Shown: positions 37,266 through 46,237 of the stretch, piece after piece
Layout of the letters: each line of letters opens with the position of its first letter
Position numbering within the stretch: the stretch's first letter is position 1
Source of the DNA: Bacillus sp. 1NLA3E
Lineage (GTDB): Bacteria > Bacillota > Bacilli > Bacillales > Cytobacillaceae
NCBI RefSeq assembly: GCF_000242895.2
Contig: NC_021171.1
Location: forward strand, 2,328,001-2,392,000
DNA length: 64,000 nucleotides
Direction: 5' to 3'
The notes under the pieces: model-generated
Seen by the model: the letters and a program-made list of their open reading frames with translations, nothing else
Told to the model about the DNA's origin: nothing
Database searches by the model: none
Position numbers and translations under genes: made by a program

Positions 37266-37973
37266 TTAGGACTCTGCTGATTTTCGTAAAGCATCTAAGT
37301 TGCGAATTTTTATATTTCTTTGTCCAGTCTGCTCAATCCATCCCCGATCCTGAAAGGAAGAGAGACGTCGGCTAATCGTTTCTTGCGTTGTTCCAAGGTA
37401 AGATGCTAAATCTTTTTTACTCATGGGAAGGGTTAAAATTTCAAGACCGTCAAATTTTTCAGCCATTTCGACTAAATAAGAGGCTGTCCTTTTCTCGACA
37501 TCCTGCAAACTTAGCCTTCCAACAAGGTTTTCTGTTTTTTCTAAGCGTGAACTTAATTGTCCTAATAGTTTCAAAGAAATGGATGGATAATTCAGCAGAA
37601 TGTCAGTCATACTTTTCCGATGAATCGAGCAAACGTCTGAGTTAATCATCGTTTCGGCATAACTGTCAGATTCATGTTGCGAAAATAGCGATAGTTCTCC
37701 TAAAAAATCTCCAGGTTCTAAAATTCTGATGAGCTGCTCCTTACCTGAATCAGAAAGTCGATACATTTTCACTCGCCCAGTATGGATAATATATAAATGT
37801 TCAGTGGGCTCACCTGCCTGAATGAGGAGCTCACCCTTTTGGTATTGTTGATGTTTACTCGTTCTTGCTATTTCCTCCATCTCTTGTTGGCTCAGGTCCT
37901 GAAACATCGGAACGATGGAAATACATAGTTTTTTGATATTCGTTTCATTATGCAAATGATGACAGCCTTCCAT
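37266..37973 (-). CDS. Crp/Fnr family transcriptional regulator
   Basis: 235 residues. The cyclic-nucleotide-binding fold (GELLIQAGEPTEHLYIIHTGRVKMYRLS; ILEPGDFLGELSLF) precedes a dimer helix and a winged HTH with recognition helix TQETISRRLSSF. The N terminus carries Cys and His residues (GCHHLHNE; KLCIS) that could bind a metal or Fe-S cluster; such N-terminal Cys are typical of oxygen/NO-sensing Fnr relatives, but only two are present. RBS CAGGAG supports this ATG over a GTG three codons upstream. Probably controls flavodoxin and the metal-transport pair. Confidence 0.88.
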   Translation of the reverse strand: MEGCHHLHNETNIKKLCISIVPMFQDLSQQEMEEIARTSKHQQYQKGELLIQAGEPTEHLYIIHTGRVKMYRLSDSGKEQLIRILEPGDFLGELSLFSQHESDSYAETMINSDVCSIHRKSMTDILLNYPSISLKLLGQLSSRLEKTENLVGRLSLQDVEKRTASYLVEMAEKFDGLEILTLPMSKKDLASYLGTTQETISRRLSSFQDRGWIEQTGQRNIKIRNLDALRKSAES

Positions 37974-38059
37974 TATCCACACTCCTGACTTTACTTACGA
38001 GATTGTGCATCATCTTCATTGCTTCTTCGTTATCTTACTAACAAAAGAAATTAAAAACC

Positions 38060-38073
38060 TTGACGTCAATCAA
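38060..38073. promoter_or_regulatory. FNR/Crp-type site upstream of the Crp/Fnr gene
   Basis: TTGA-CGTCAA-TCAA fits the same TTGA-N6-TCAA pattern as the site at 36654 and lies about 90 bases before the regulator's start, suggesting autoregulation. Confidence 0.45.
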
Positions 38074-38120
38074 TTTTCAAGAGAATTAACCGCTTACGGA
38101 CTAGAAAAATAGTTGATTAA

Positions 38121-38159
38121 TATAAAAAGAGCCAATCGGAACTTCCTCCGATTAGCTCT
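38121..38159 (-). terminator. Terminator of the phaP-phaJ operon
   Basis: 12-bp stem AGAGCCAATCGG / CCGATTAGCTCT (one mismatch) with TTTTTAT on the minus strand. Confidence 0.85.
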
Positions 38160-38202
38160 TAGTGATATGTTTTTAAAATAACTTCCAATCAATCAGTTGC
38201 TG

Positions 38203-38619
38203 TTAAACTTTTTTCATTACCGTCGCTTCTCCATCCACTACAATTTCCCCGTGTTGATTTTTTACCAGAGTTTGAAGGCGGATAATTTTTTTTCGATCGA
38301 TTTTTTCCAGAACCTTCACTTCAGCTTTGACAGTGTCGCCAATTTTGACAGGTCCTAAAAATTTTAAATTTTGGGTTAAGTATATTGAGTTAACTCCTGG
38401 GAGCTTCATTCCAATAACGGTTGAAATAAATCCCGCCGTCAATAGACCATGTGAAATCCGTTCTTTGAAAATTGAGTTCTTTGCAAATTCGTTGTCAACA
38501 TGCAATGGGTTAAAATCACCCGTAATCCCTGCAAATTGATAAATATCAGACTCGGAAATCGTTTTAGAAAAAGATGCATGATCCCCAACGTTAATATCCA
38601 TGTAGGAAAGTTCTTGCAT
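38203..38619 (-). CDS. phaJ: (R)-specific enoyl-CoA hydratase (MaoC family), PhaJ
   Basis: 138-residue single-hotdog hydratase that turns trans-2-enoyl-CoA from beta-oxidation into (R)-3-hydroxyacyl-CoA, a PHA monomer. The catalytic R-hydratase motif is AGITGDFNPLHVDNEFAK, with Asp and His, followed by RISHGLLTAGFIS. It lies 26 bases after phaP on the same strand. Its place beside phaP means fatty-acid intermediates can be fed to the synthase across the divergent promoter region. Confidence 0.93.
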   Translation of the reverse strand: MQELSYMDINVGDHASFSKTISESDIYQFAGITGDFNPLHVDNEFAKNSIFKERISHGLLTAGFISTVIGMKLPGVNSIYLTQNLKFLGPVKIGDTVKAEVKVLEKIDRKKIIRLQTLVKNQHGEIVVDGEATVMKKV

Positions 38620-38645
38620 GTTTGCCCCCTTCTCTATCCCTATTC

Positions 38646-39176
38646 CTATTTTGTTACTAAAGGATTGTATAATTCGAAAGTTTTCATGACACCATTCTGG
38701 GATTGCTTTAGCTGATCCACATAAACCTCTAATGCTTTCAAAATTTCAGTACGATTTTTTTGTTGTTGATCAAACGCGCTTTTTAGCGTTTCTTCTAAAT
38801 GAGAATGAGATTTCGAAAGCATATCTGTAAATGCTTTGCTAGGGCTAAAGTCAGAGATATCTGATTTAAAGCCAATTTCTTCTAATTTATCTGTCCACTC
38901 AAGTATGTTTTGTCCACCAAATTCGCTTTGTGCTTTATTTAAGGTACTTTGTAAATTCCCAAGCCAATCTGATGTCAATTTTTTTGTGTCTTCTTCTAAT
39001 CGTGAAAGTTGTTCGCCAGTTGATTTGATCCAATCCTTTTGTGTTTCAATTACCTGTAACGACTGCTCTTCAACCCCATTTTGAAGAGAGTGAAACGTTT
39101 TAAAGCTATTAAACCATCCATCCCAAAATACATCCATTACATTCACAACCTTAACATCATTTTTTTTTGTAGCCAT
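38646..39176 (-). CDS. phaP: Phasin, PHA granule-associated protein PhaP
   Basis: 176 residues, no signal peptide, almost entirely amphipathic helix and rich in Gln, Lys and Ser (QSLQVIETQKDWIKSTGEQLSRLEEDTKKL; KSHSHLEETLKSAFDQQQKNRTEILKAL), the form of Bacillus megaterium-type PhaP that coats storage granules. RBS AGGAGGG lies 6 bases before the ATG (MATKKNDVK). Divergent from phaR with a strong sigma-A promoter. B. megaterium has phaQ between phaP and phaR; none is seen here. Confidence 0.87.
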   Translation of the reverse strand: MATKKNDVKVVNVMDVFWDGWFNSFKTFHSLQNGVEEQSLQVIETQKDWIKSTGEQLSRLEEDTKKLTSDWLGNLQSTLNKAQSEFGGQNILEWTDKLEEIGFKSDISDFSPSKAFTDMLSKSHSHLEETLKSAFDQQQKNRTEILKALEVYVDQLKQSQNGVMKTFELYNPLVTK

Positions 39177-39260
39177 CAATAACCCTCCTAAATATGAATC
39201 TGGATCCCAAAGGCAAAACTGCCCCGTAATATAATGCTTATTCAATTACCAAAAAAAATA

Positions 39261-39280
39261 GTTCAAGCTTGTTCAACTTG
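39261..39280. promoter_or_regulatory. Operator-like direct repeat near the phaP transcription start
   Basis: GTTCAAGCTT followed at once by GTTCAACTTG: two 10-base near-repeats, with CAAGCTTG as an embedded palindrome. It covers the expected +1 region of the phaP promoter, where a repressor would block transcription. Confidence 0.4.
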
Positions 39281-39287
39281 TATATGT

Positions 39288-39316
39288 AATTTACACCTAT
39301 TTGTTATACCTGTCAA
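39288..39316 (-). promoter_or_regulatory. Sigma-A promoter of phaP
   Basis: Minus strand TTGACA (39316-39311), exact 17-base spacer, TAAATT (39293-39288). Confidence 0.7.
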
Positions 39317-39581
39317 ATATTACTTTTGTTTCAAAAATAGACAAATAAAGGGTTTTTTTAGCTAATATTCAAAGAAATTTGTCGTTATTTAGTGATATTA
39401 CGCATAATTTCACGGTTTTTATATTCCCTATAGGTGAATAAAATAGATTATTCTAATACATGAGAGAATTTTTTGAAGATTTGAAAATTACAGAAGAAAT
39501 CCACTAATCGCTGAGCGATTGAGCTGGACAATTATCAAAACTCAAAAATTTTTTATTTTATTAAAAAGGAGTTGGGACTTT

Positions 39582-40037
39582 GTGACACAAAAAACGAAAT
39601 TGGATCCATTTTCTGTCTGGAAGAGTATTTATGAAAAAACAGAGGAAAAGTGGAATGGTGTTATTCATGAAACAATGCAGAAAGAAGCATTTTCAGAATG
39701 GATGGGCCAAGTTCAAAACGGATACTTGGAATATCAAGGCGCTGTTCAAAATACAACTGAAGCCTATTTAAAACAAGTTAATATGCCTACACGGGATGAA
39801 ATATCAAATGTAGCTTCTCTTATTATTAACTTAGAGGAAAAAGTTGAAAACCTTGATCAAAAAATCGAGGATGAATTGTTAGTCAATAATTCACAATCAG
39901 AAATCAATAAATTAAAAGCTAGTATCGCTAAACTGGATAAAAAAATTGATACCCTGTTAAAGGCAGTTCAATTGAATGAAGAAGTCACTCCAGTTGCTGC
40001 ATCCGTAGCACCCGCTACACCAGTAGAAAAAAAATAA
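39582..40037 (+). CDS. phaR: Class IV PHA synthase subunit PhaR
   Basis: 151 residues. PhaR is the non-catalytic partner that makes PhaC active in Bacillus. Features: LDPFSVWKSIYEKTEEKWN near the start, an amphipathic helical middle, a coiled coil (LEEKVENLDQKIED; KLKASIAKLDKKIDTLLKAV) and an Ala/Pro/Val tail. The start is GTG, set by AAAAAGGAGTTGGG 8 bases upstream; the frame is open 21 codons earlier without an RBS. First gene of the phaR-phaB-phaC operon. Confidence 0.88.
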   Translation: MTQKTKLDPFSVWKSIYEKTEEKWNGVIHETMQKEAFSEWMGQVQNGYLEYQGAVQNTTEAYLKQVNMPTRDEISNVASLIINLEEKVENLDQKIEDELLVNNSQSEINKLKASIAKLDKKIDTLLKAVQLNEEVTPVAASVAPATPVEKK

Positions 40038-40073
40038 AAATAATTAATTTATAAAATCAAAGGAGCTAATAAA

Positions 40074-40856
40074 ATGACTACTATTGAAAAGAATCTTGTT
40101 AACCAAATCGAGGATACATACAATTTAAAGGATAAAGTTGTAATTGTAACTGGTAGCTCAAAAGGAATTGGGGCAACAATCGCTAAAGAACTTGCTAAAA
40201 AAGGCGCGAATGTTGTCGTTAATTACAATGCAAGCTCTGCATCAGCTGAAAGTATTGTAGACGAAATTACTGAATTTGGCGGCAAGGCTATTGCTTGCAA
40301 AGCTAACGTTAGTAATTTGGAAGAGGCACAATTATTAGTTGAAAAAACAATCAGTGAATTTGGTCGAATCGACATTCTTGTAAATAACGCTGGTATTACA
40401 AGAGACCGTACTTTCCGCAAACTTAGCCAAGCTGAATGGAACGAGGTTATCAACGTTAACCTTAATAGTGTTTACCACACAACTTCTGCTGTAATCAATG
40501 TAATGTTAGAACAAAAATTTGGCCGTATTATCAATATCAGTTCTGTTATTGGACAATCTGGCGGATTTGGTCAAACAAATTATTCTGCTGCAAAAGCTGG
40601 AATGATCGGTTTCACAAAATCACTTGCATTGGAAACTGCAAGAAGCGGTATCACTGTAAATGCAATCTGCCCAGGTTTTATTGCAACTGAAATGACTGCT
40701 GAAATTCCTGCAAATGTAATGGAAGGAATCGTTGGTAAGATACCGATGAAACGTTTAGGCAAAACATCTGAAATTGCTGAAGCCGTTATCTTCCTTGCAA
40801 ACAGCGAGTACATCACTGGTCAATGCATAAATGTAAATGGCGGATTATATATGTAA
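40074..40856 (+). CDS. phaB: Acetoacetyl-CoA reductase (SDR family), PhaB
   Basis: 260-residue NADPH short-chain dehydrogenase that reduces acetoacetyl-CoA to (R)-3-hydroxybutyryl-CoA. Cofactor motif TGSSKGIGATIA, then NNAGITRD, the catalytic Ser in NISSVIGQSGGFGQTNY, and YSAAKAGMIGF (Tyr, Lys). A short N-terminal extension precedes the fold, as in Bacillus PhaB. 36 bases after phaR with RBS AAAGGAGC. Confidence 0.94.
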   Translation: MTTIEKNLVNQIEDTYNLKDKVVIVTGSSKGIGATIAKELAKKGANVVVNYNASSASAESIVDEITEFGGKAIACKANVSNLEEAQLLVEKTISEFGRIDILVNNAGITRDRTFRKLSQAEWNEVINVNLNSVYHTTSAVINVMLEQKFGRIINISSVIGQSGGFGQTNYSAAKAGMIGFTKSLALETARSGITVNAICPGFIATEMTAEIPANVMEGIVGKIPMKRLGKTSEIAEAVIFLANSEYITGQCINVNGGLYM

Positions 40857-40937
40857 TATCGTTTGGGTGATAGGCAATTAAGCCATAAGATCACCAGTAT
40901 GACACAAGAAAACCCAGTCTAAGGAGCTGATTAATAA

Positions 40938-40966
40938 CCACCCTTGCCTGGGTGATTATTTGTGAA
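40938..40966 (+). terminator. Weak hairpin between phaB and phaC
   Basis: CCACCC / GGGTGA stem followed by TTATTT. It may attenuate phaC relative to phaRB or protect the mRNA; too weak for a firm terminator. Confidence 0.35.
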
Positions 40967-40993
40967 AAAAGTTAACTAACGAGGAGGATTTCG

Positions 40994-42082
40994 ATGGTTT
41001 TATCAGCAACAAAAGAAGTAGAATCATGGATTAATTTACTGCCTGAGGATATTCAAAGAAATTATAATCGTTTCAAAAAGGTTTCAGATGTACTTACAAG
41101 AAACCCAGAGCCTAAGGTTGGTCAAACTCCTAAGGAAGTCATTTGGACTAAAAACAAGGCAAAACTTTATCGCTATCAAGCAACAAAGGAAAAAACGAAT
41201 AAAGTTCCGCTATTAATTATTTACGCATTAATAAATAAACCATATATATTAGATTTAACACCTGGAAATAGCTTTATCGAATACATGACAAACCAAGGTC
41301 ATGATGTTTACCTTTTAGATTGGGGAACTCCAGGTTACGAAGATCGTAATTTGAAGTTTGATGATTATGTTTTAGAATACATTCCACGTGCTGTTAAAAA
41401 AGTATTAAAAACGTCAGGTGCTGAAGAAATCAGCTTACTAGGGTATTGCATGGGTGGCACACTTACTTCTATTTTCGCTGCTCTTCACCCTGAATTACCT
41501 ATTCGTAACTTAATCTTTTTAACTAGTCCGTTTGACTTTTCTGATACAGGTCTATTTACGAACTGGCTTGACGAGCGTTATTTTAATTTAGATAAAGTGG
41601 TTGATACATTAGGGATTATACCTCCTGAAATGATTGACCTTGGAAATAAATTATTAAAGCCACTTGTCAATTATATTGGTCCTTACGTAAGTCTGGCTGA
41701 TCGAGTTGAAAATGAAGCATTTGTTCAAAGCTGGCAACTAATGCAAAAATGGGTTGCGGATGGTATTCCGTTCCCAGGTGAAGCATTTAGACAGTGGATT
41801 GGCGAGTTTTATCAACAAAACAAGCTTATCAACGATGATCTTTATATTCGTGGACGCCAAGTTCTATTAAGTAATATCACGGCTAATGTTTTAAATATTG
41901 CGGCCGAACGTGATCATATTGCTGCTCCAGATCAAGTGGAACCTTTACTTGAGAAAATTTCAAGCAAAGACAAAACATTCACAGTTATGCCTACTGGACA
42001 TGTATCTGTCATTGTCGGTGGAAGTGCCATTAAACGGACCTACCCGACTATTGATAGTTGGTTAACAGAGCATTCAAAGTAA
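40994..42082 (+). CDS. phaC: Class IV poly(3-hydroxyalkanoate) synthase catalytic subunit
   Basis: 362 residues, alpha/beta hydrolase fold. The lipase-like box is GYCMGGT with nucleophile Cys152; Asp (ERDHIAAP) and His (PTGHVSV) complete the triad. The length of about 360 residues and pairing with phaR define class IV. It polymerises (R)-3-hydroxyacyl-CoA into storage polyester at the granule surface. RBS GAGGAGG is 8 bases upstream of the ATG. Gap of 137 bases after phaB contains a weak hairpin. Confidence 0.95.
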   Translation: MVLSATKEVESWINLLPEDIQRNYNRFKKVSDVLTRNPEPKVGQTPKEVIWTKNKAKLYRYQATKEKTNKVPLLIIYALINKPYILDLTPGNSFIEYMTNQGHDVYLLDWGTPGYEDRNLKFDDYVLEYIPRAVKKVLKTSGAEEISLLGYCMGGTLTSIFAALHPELPIRNLIFLTSPFDFSDTGLFTNWLDERYFNLDKVVDTLGIIPPEMIDLGNKLLKPLVNYIGPYVSLADRVENEAFVQSWQLMQKWVADGIPFPGEAFRQWIGEFYQQNKLINDDLYIRGRQVLLSNITANVLNIAAERDHIAAPDQVEPLLEKISSKDKTFTVMPTGHVSVIVGGSAIKRTYPTIDSWLTEHSK

Positions 42083-42141
42083 GTTACTAATATGATTATT
42101 CCGTCGGATATCAGAGTATAACGATGGGTTTATCAGAATAG

Positions 42142-42184
42142 AAAAAAAGAGCGTCCCAAAATTTACTTGGTTCGCTCTTTTTTT
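42142..42184. terminator. Convergent terminator between phaC and norB
   Basis: 12-bp stem AAAAAAAGAGCG / CGCTCTTTTTTT; T-runs on both strands. Confidence 0.9.
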
Positions 42185-42227
42185 GATTTGATGTCCGACG
42201 TCTACAAACTAACTGCTGTTTCAAAAC

Positions 42228-44507
42228 TTATCTGCCTACCGTTCTTTCAAAATCAGGCGACTCATCCTTTACTGACCAGCCTGTTTTTAATCCTAGAATA
42301 AACCAGCCTAGCGCCAAAACTCCTATGGCAAATATAGTGTCACCCACAACACGAAGCCAATGAAAGGTTTGCACTGTATCTTGTTGTAAGAATTCGGCAG
42401 ATCTTGCATACCACATGCCATACTCTACACTCGCCCAGGTTTGCATTAGTCCGATTGGAATTAAGCTTAGTAGAACCATTAATGCAAGGCCGATATTAAT
42501 GGCCCAAAATGCAAAACTTAGCAGCTTTGTCTTCCATTTCCTTTGTCCAGTTAACCCCTTTAAACAAAAGAGCATCAATCCAATGCCAAGCATTCCATAA
42601 ACACCAAAAAGTGCTGTGTGCCCATGGACAGCTGTTGTATTCAGCCCCTGCATATAATAAAGCGCAATTGGGGGATTAATGAAGAAACCGAACAATCCTG
42701 CACCTACTAAATTCCAAAACGCTACTGCTACGAAGCAATATATCGGCCATTTATAAGCAGTTACCCATGGTTTTGTTCTGCTTAAAGTGAGATTTTCATA
42801 GGCTTCAAATCCGATAATCACCAGTGGGACAACTTCTAATGCACTAAACACTGCTCCAAACGCAATGACACCCAATGGTGTACCGCTGAAATATAAATGG
42901 TGGAAGGTTCCAATTATTCCTCCAAACAAGAATATACTGGTTGAGAATAACACGGAGGCTGAAGCGGTAGCTGTTCGTAGCAATCCCATTCTTGTAAATA
43001 AGAAGGCAATCACCACTGTCGCAAATACTTCGAAAAATCCTTCTACCCATAAATGAACAACCCACCAGCGCCAGTATTCAGCCATGGCCAAATGAGTATG
43101 TTGTCCCCACATTAATCCTGGAACATAAAATAACGGGATTGCTGTCGCTGCGATTAAAAACATCGCCAACAAGTGTCGATCTTCACGTGATTTTTTAAAG
43201 GCTGGTAATAAGGCTCTGCCCATTAAAAACAGCCAAATGAACAGACCCACCGTTAAGAATATTTGCCAAAAACGACCTAAATCAACATATTCATAGCCTT
43301 GATGCCCAAACCAAAAATTTGTTTGATTATCAAACTTTTGGAATACACCAAACCATTGGCCAGCCATTGATCCTACCACAATGATTAACAAGGCAACAAA
43401 TAAAATATTGACTAAACCACGCTGAAATTTTGGCTCATGACCAGAAACAGCTGGTGCCATAAACAACCCTGTGGCAAGCCAAGCAGTGGCAATCCATAAA
43501 ATCCCTAGTTGAGTGTGCCAAGTTCGCGCCACGGAATACGGTAGCCATTTTTGTAGTGGGATACCATAAAAACCTGACCCTTCTACAGCATAGTGGGCAG
43601 TAACTGCGCCAAGACCTACTTGGACGACTACCAAAGCGGCTACAACCCAAAAATATTTTAAAGTTGCCTTCATTGATGGAGTAGGTGATAGTGCAAGGAG
43701 CGGATCCTTTTCTGGGTACACTTCCTCAATATGCTGTTCCTTGTGGCGTTGGGCAGCATAATACCAAGTAAGTGCGCCAACTCCAGCAAGTAGCATTACA
43801 AAACTAACTACTGACCAAATAACCAATTCTCCTGTTGGGCGATTATCAATCAAATCTTCATTCGGCCAGTTATTTGTATAGGTGATATTGCTATCTGGAC
43901 GGTTAGTTGCGGTTGACCAAGTACTCCAGAAGAAAAATGTGGTCATATCGTCCATCCTGGCCTGATTTTTCACCGTATTTTTAGGAATCGCATAATGATT
44001 ACGTATATCTGCCAAGTCCGGATCATTCATAAATAATCCCGAATAATAGCTATTTAAATACCGATAAGCATCCTCTCGATCTTTTGAAATCGTTAATACA
44101 TGTGTTTTTTTATCGTAGGTATTTGTCCGAATTTCTTTTTTCAAACGAGCACGTAATTGAGCCTTCTGTTCTTCATTTAAGTCCACGTATTTTTTTCCGA
44201 AATCCGCTTTTCCCCATTTATTTAAGATAAAGATTGACTCTCGATGAAGCCAGTCAGCATTCCAATCTGGTGCTACATATGCACCATGTCCCCAAATACT
44301 TCCGACTTCTTGACCTCCAATAGACTGCCAAACGTTTTGTCCATCTTGAATATCTTTACCTGTAAACAATTCCCTCCCATCATCCGTTACGACTCGATCT
44401 GGAATCGGGGGCATTACTTGATAAATTCGTCCACCAAAGTATCCTAAAATTGCAAAAGAAATAATAATGACTAAGCTTAAGCTAATCCATAATTTCCGAT
44501 AATTCAT
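42228..44507 (-). CDS. norB: Quinol-dependent nitric oxide reductase (qNOR)
   Basis: 759 residues, about 14 membrane helices. Reduces 2 NO to N2O with electrons from quinol. An N-terminal cytochrome-c-like extracytoplasmic region without a CxxCH heme site (GQNVWQSIGGQEVGSIWGHGAYVAPDW) distinguishes qNOR from cNOR. The heme-copper-oxidase-like core has the His ligands in ARTWHTQLGILWIATAW and WWVVHLWVEGFFEVFATVV (with the Glu near the FeB site) and HHLYFSGTP. It serves NO detoxification or denitrification. No nor accessory genes adjoin. Confidence 0.93.
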   Translation of the reverse strand: MNYRKLWISLSLVIIISFAILGYFGGRIYQVMPPIPDRVVTDDGRELFTGKDIQDGQNVWQSIGGQEVGSIWGHGAYVAPDWNADWLHRESIFILNKWGKADFGKKYVDLNEEQKAQLRARLKKEIRTNTYDKKTHVLTISKDREDAYRYLNSYYSGLFMNDPDLADIRNHYAIPKNTVKNQARMDDMTTFFFWSTWSTATNRPDSNITYTNNWPNEDLIDNRPTGELVIWSVVSFVMLLAGVGALTWYYAAQRHKEQHIEEVYPEKDPLLALSPTPSMKATLKYFWVVAALVVVQVGLGAVTAHYAVEGSGFYGIPLQKWLPYSVARTWHTQLGILWIATAWLATGLFMAPAVSGHEPKFQRGLVNILFVALLIIVVGSMAGQWFGVFQKFDNQTNFWFGHQGYEYVDLGRFWQIFLTVGLFIWLFLMGRALLPAFKKSREDRHLLAMFLIAATAIPLFYVPGLMWGQHTHLAMAEYWRWWVVHLWVEGFFEVFATVVIAFLFTRMGLLRTATASASVLFSTSIFLFGGIIGTFHHLYFSGTPLGVIAFGAVFSALEVVPLVIIGFEAYENLTLSRTKPWVTAYKWPIYCFVAVAFWNLVGAGLFGFFINPPIALYYMQGLNTTAVHGHTALFGVYGMLGIGLMLFCLKGLTGQRKWKTKLLSFAFWAINIGLALMVLLSLIPIGLMQTWASVEYGMWYARSAEFLQQDTVQTFHWLRVVGDTIFAIGVLALGWFILGLKTGWSVKDESPDFERTVGR

Positions 44508-44613
44508 TTAATCCCTCCTAAAGGTTTTCGCAAAGATTGGCAAAAGGATGCCCATAAATGCCATTCCTTTCTTAATTTCCCCATTTTTGGTATTAGTATT
44601 CCATAATAACCCA

Positions 44614-44643
44614 ACAAAAAAGAGCATCGGGGTTGCCCGATGC
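44614..44643 (-). terminator. Terminator after the DUF4023 gene
   Basis: Perfect 8-bp stem GCATCGGG / CCCGATGC, 4-base loop, T6 on the minus strand. It insulates norB from the gene upstream. Confidence 0.9.
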
Positions 44644-44691
44644 CTCACTCATTTTATCTGAATTTTGAACTAAATTTATTTCCCTAACGCT

Positions 44692-44814
44692 TTAGTCATG
44701 CTGTTTCTGAGGTAGATGTCTTCCGGGGTGACCACTTCCATGGGTTCTTTTATTCTTTTCTTGTTTTTTCTTATTTTCATTCAGTTTCTCTACAAATTCA
44801 CGAGTATTTTCCAT
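44692..44814 (-). CDS. DUF4023-like small protein
   Basis: 40 residues: MENTREFVEKLNENKKKQEKNKRTHGSGHPGRHLPQKQHD-like character (described by MENTREFVEKL at the start and HLPQKQH at the end). The charged helix followed by a Gly/His/Pro tail ending in KQH matches DUF4023, found in Bacillaceae. RBS AAGGAGG with 8-base spacing. Function unknown. Confidence 0.72.
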   Translation of the reverse strand: MENTREFVEKLNENKKKQEKNKRTHGSGHPGRHLPQKQHD

Positions 44815-44887
44815 TGATAATCCTCCTTAGGTTTAATCCTCGTAGTTACTGTAACCAACTGGAAGGAAAAACATTCGCAACTAAAAG

Positions 44888-46237
44888 TTAAACTTCTCTT
44901 CTCATCGCCCTTAGCACATCAACTTTAGTAGCCCGTTGTGCCGGTCTTAGCCCAGAAAGGATTGTCACTAAATAACAAATAATGAAACAAATCAAAGGTA
45001 ATGACCATGGAATATAGCTGAACAATAAATCTTTAGGTAGCTTTTCATCAAATACCTGTTGAATTATTAATGGAAGACCAAAATTCACAGCATAACTAAT
45101 TGCATATGAAACTACGGTCCCAATCAGTGCCCCAATCAGCCCAATATAACTACTTTCCAATAGAAAAATGTTTTTAATCGTCCTTGGATTTGCGCCAATA
45201 GCCTTCATGATCCCAATATCTGGAGCTCGCTCAGTAACGGCCATAGTCATGGTATTATAAATACCAATGGAGGCAATCAAAATGGCGATTGTTCCAATGA
45301 AAATAAGGCCAGCTTTTACGATTGTAAAAACCATATTGATCTCTTTTAATTCATTTAGAACCGAATAGGTGGCGTATTTCTTTTCTTCAAGCCTATCAGA
45401 AATCCTTTTTACGGCTTCCACATTTTTAGCATATATCTTGACCTGATCGTATTGGTTAACCATATTTTCTGGCACCTTCATATCTGGATTGTTTGGGTCC
45501 TTCATCATCCCTCTTGGTGTACCGGTATATGTTTCTATTTCCTTTAGGGTTTCCTCTGAAATAAAGACGTTTCTATCATAACTCCATTGCTTGGATGGTT
45601 TCTTACCAATTCCAACAACAGTGACCTGTATACTTTTCTTTTCCGTTTTTCCATTTTCAAACTTACTAACAACCAAAGCAACCCTTTTACCGATTAGGTC
45701 CTCTTTATAAAGATATTTGGCCTTAACCTTCCCTTTTTTATCATATAGATCATTTGGATCAGCATCCTTTGAAGCAAGTTCCTTTATAAAATCATAACCT
45801 ACTATCACTTCATCCTTCTTTTCAGGAAGTCGACCAGAAGAAAGCTCAAAGCCTGATTTCATCTCAGAGGGCATATGGGTGACAATGGTCTCGGCACTAG
45901 TTTGATAATTGTCAATTTCATAATTCGCTTGCTGCTGAAGTTGAATCCGACGGGTTACCGCCTTCACATTTCCCAGCTTTTCAAAATATTTAACGTCCTT
46001 ATTCGTTAATTGCTGAAAGTTTCCTTTATCCACTTCTTTTCCATGTACTTCAATCTCTGTTACGATTCTTTGTTCCGTTATATCTTTGACAATTGATTTT
46101 TGCAGGCCAAATCCAACTGATGCAAGCACAATCAGGAACGCACATCCCATTGCCGTGGCTAAGATCGTCATAAAAACTCGTGTCTTACTCTTTTTCATGT
46201 TTTGCCGGACAAACCGGAACTGATCTTTTAACTTCAT
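44888..46237 (-). CDS. ytrF: MacB/FtsX-type ABC transporter permease (YtrF-like)
   Basis: 449 residues: first helix (FMTILATAMGCAFLIVLASVGF), a large extracytoplasmic MacB-type domain, then three C-terminal helices with the FtsX motif (IASIGIYNTMTMAVTERAPDIGIMKAIGANPRTIKNIF). Partner of the ATPase encoded upstream, with which it overlaps by 4 bases. Such pairs move or sense peptides or lipids at the envelope rather than import. Assignment to YtrF rests on the operon order. Confidence 0.83.
   Translation of the reverse strand: MKLKDQFRFVRQNMKKSKTRVFMTILATAMGCAFLIVLASVGFGLQKSIVKDITEQRIVTEIEVHGKEVDKGNFQQLTNKDVKYFEKLGNVKAVTRRIQLQQQANYEIDNYQTSAETIVTHMPSEMKSGFELSSGRLPEKKDEVIVGYDFIKELASKDADPNDLYDKKGKVKAKYLYKEDLIGKRVALVVSKFENGKTEKKSIQVTVVGIGKKPSKQWSYDRNVFISEETLKEIETYTGTPRGMMKDPNNPDMKVPENMVNQYDQVKIYAKNVEAVKRISDRLEEKKYATYSVLNELKEINMVFTIVKAGLIFIGTIAILIASIGIYNTMTMAVTERAPDIGIMKAIGANPRTIKNIFLLESSYIGLIGALIGTVVSYAISYAVNFGLPLIIQQVFDEKLPKDLLFSYIPWSLPLICFIICYLVTILSGLRPAQRATKVDVLRAMRREV

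Larger units (their letters stand above)
39177..39581. other. Divergent phaP/phaR promoter region
   Basis: 405 bases holding a consensus promoter for phaP and a repeated operator-like motif. No phaQ gene or other small ORF with an RBS was found. Confidence 0.75.
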
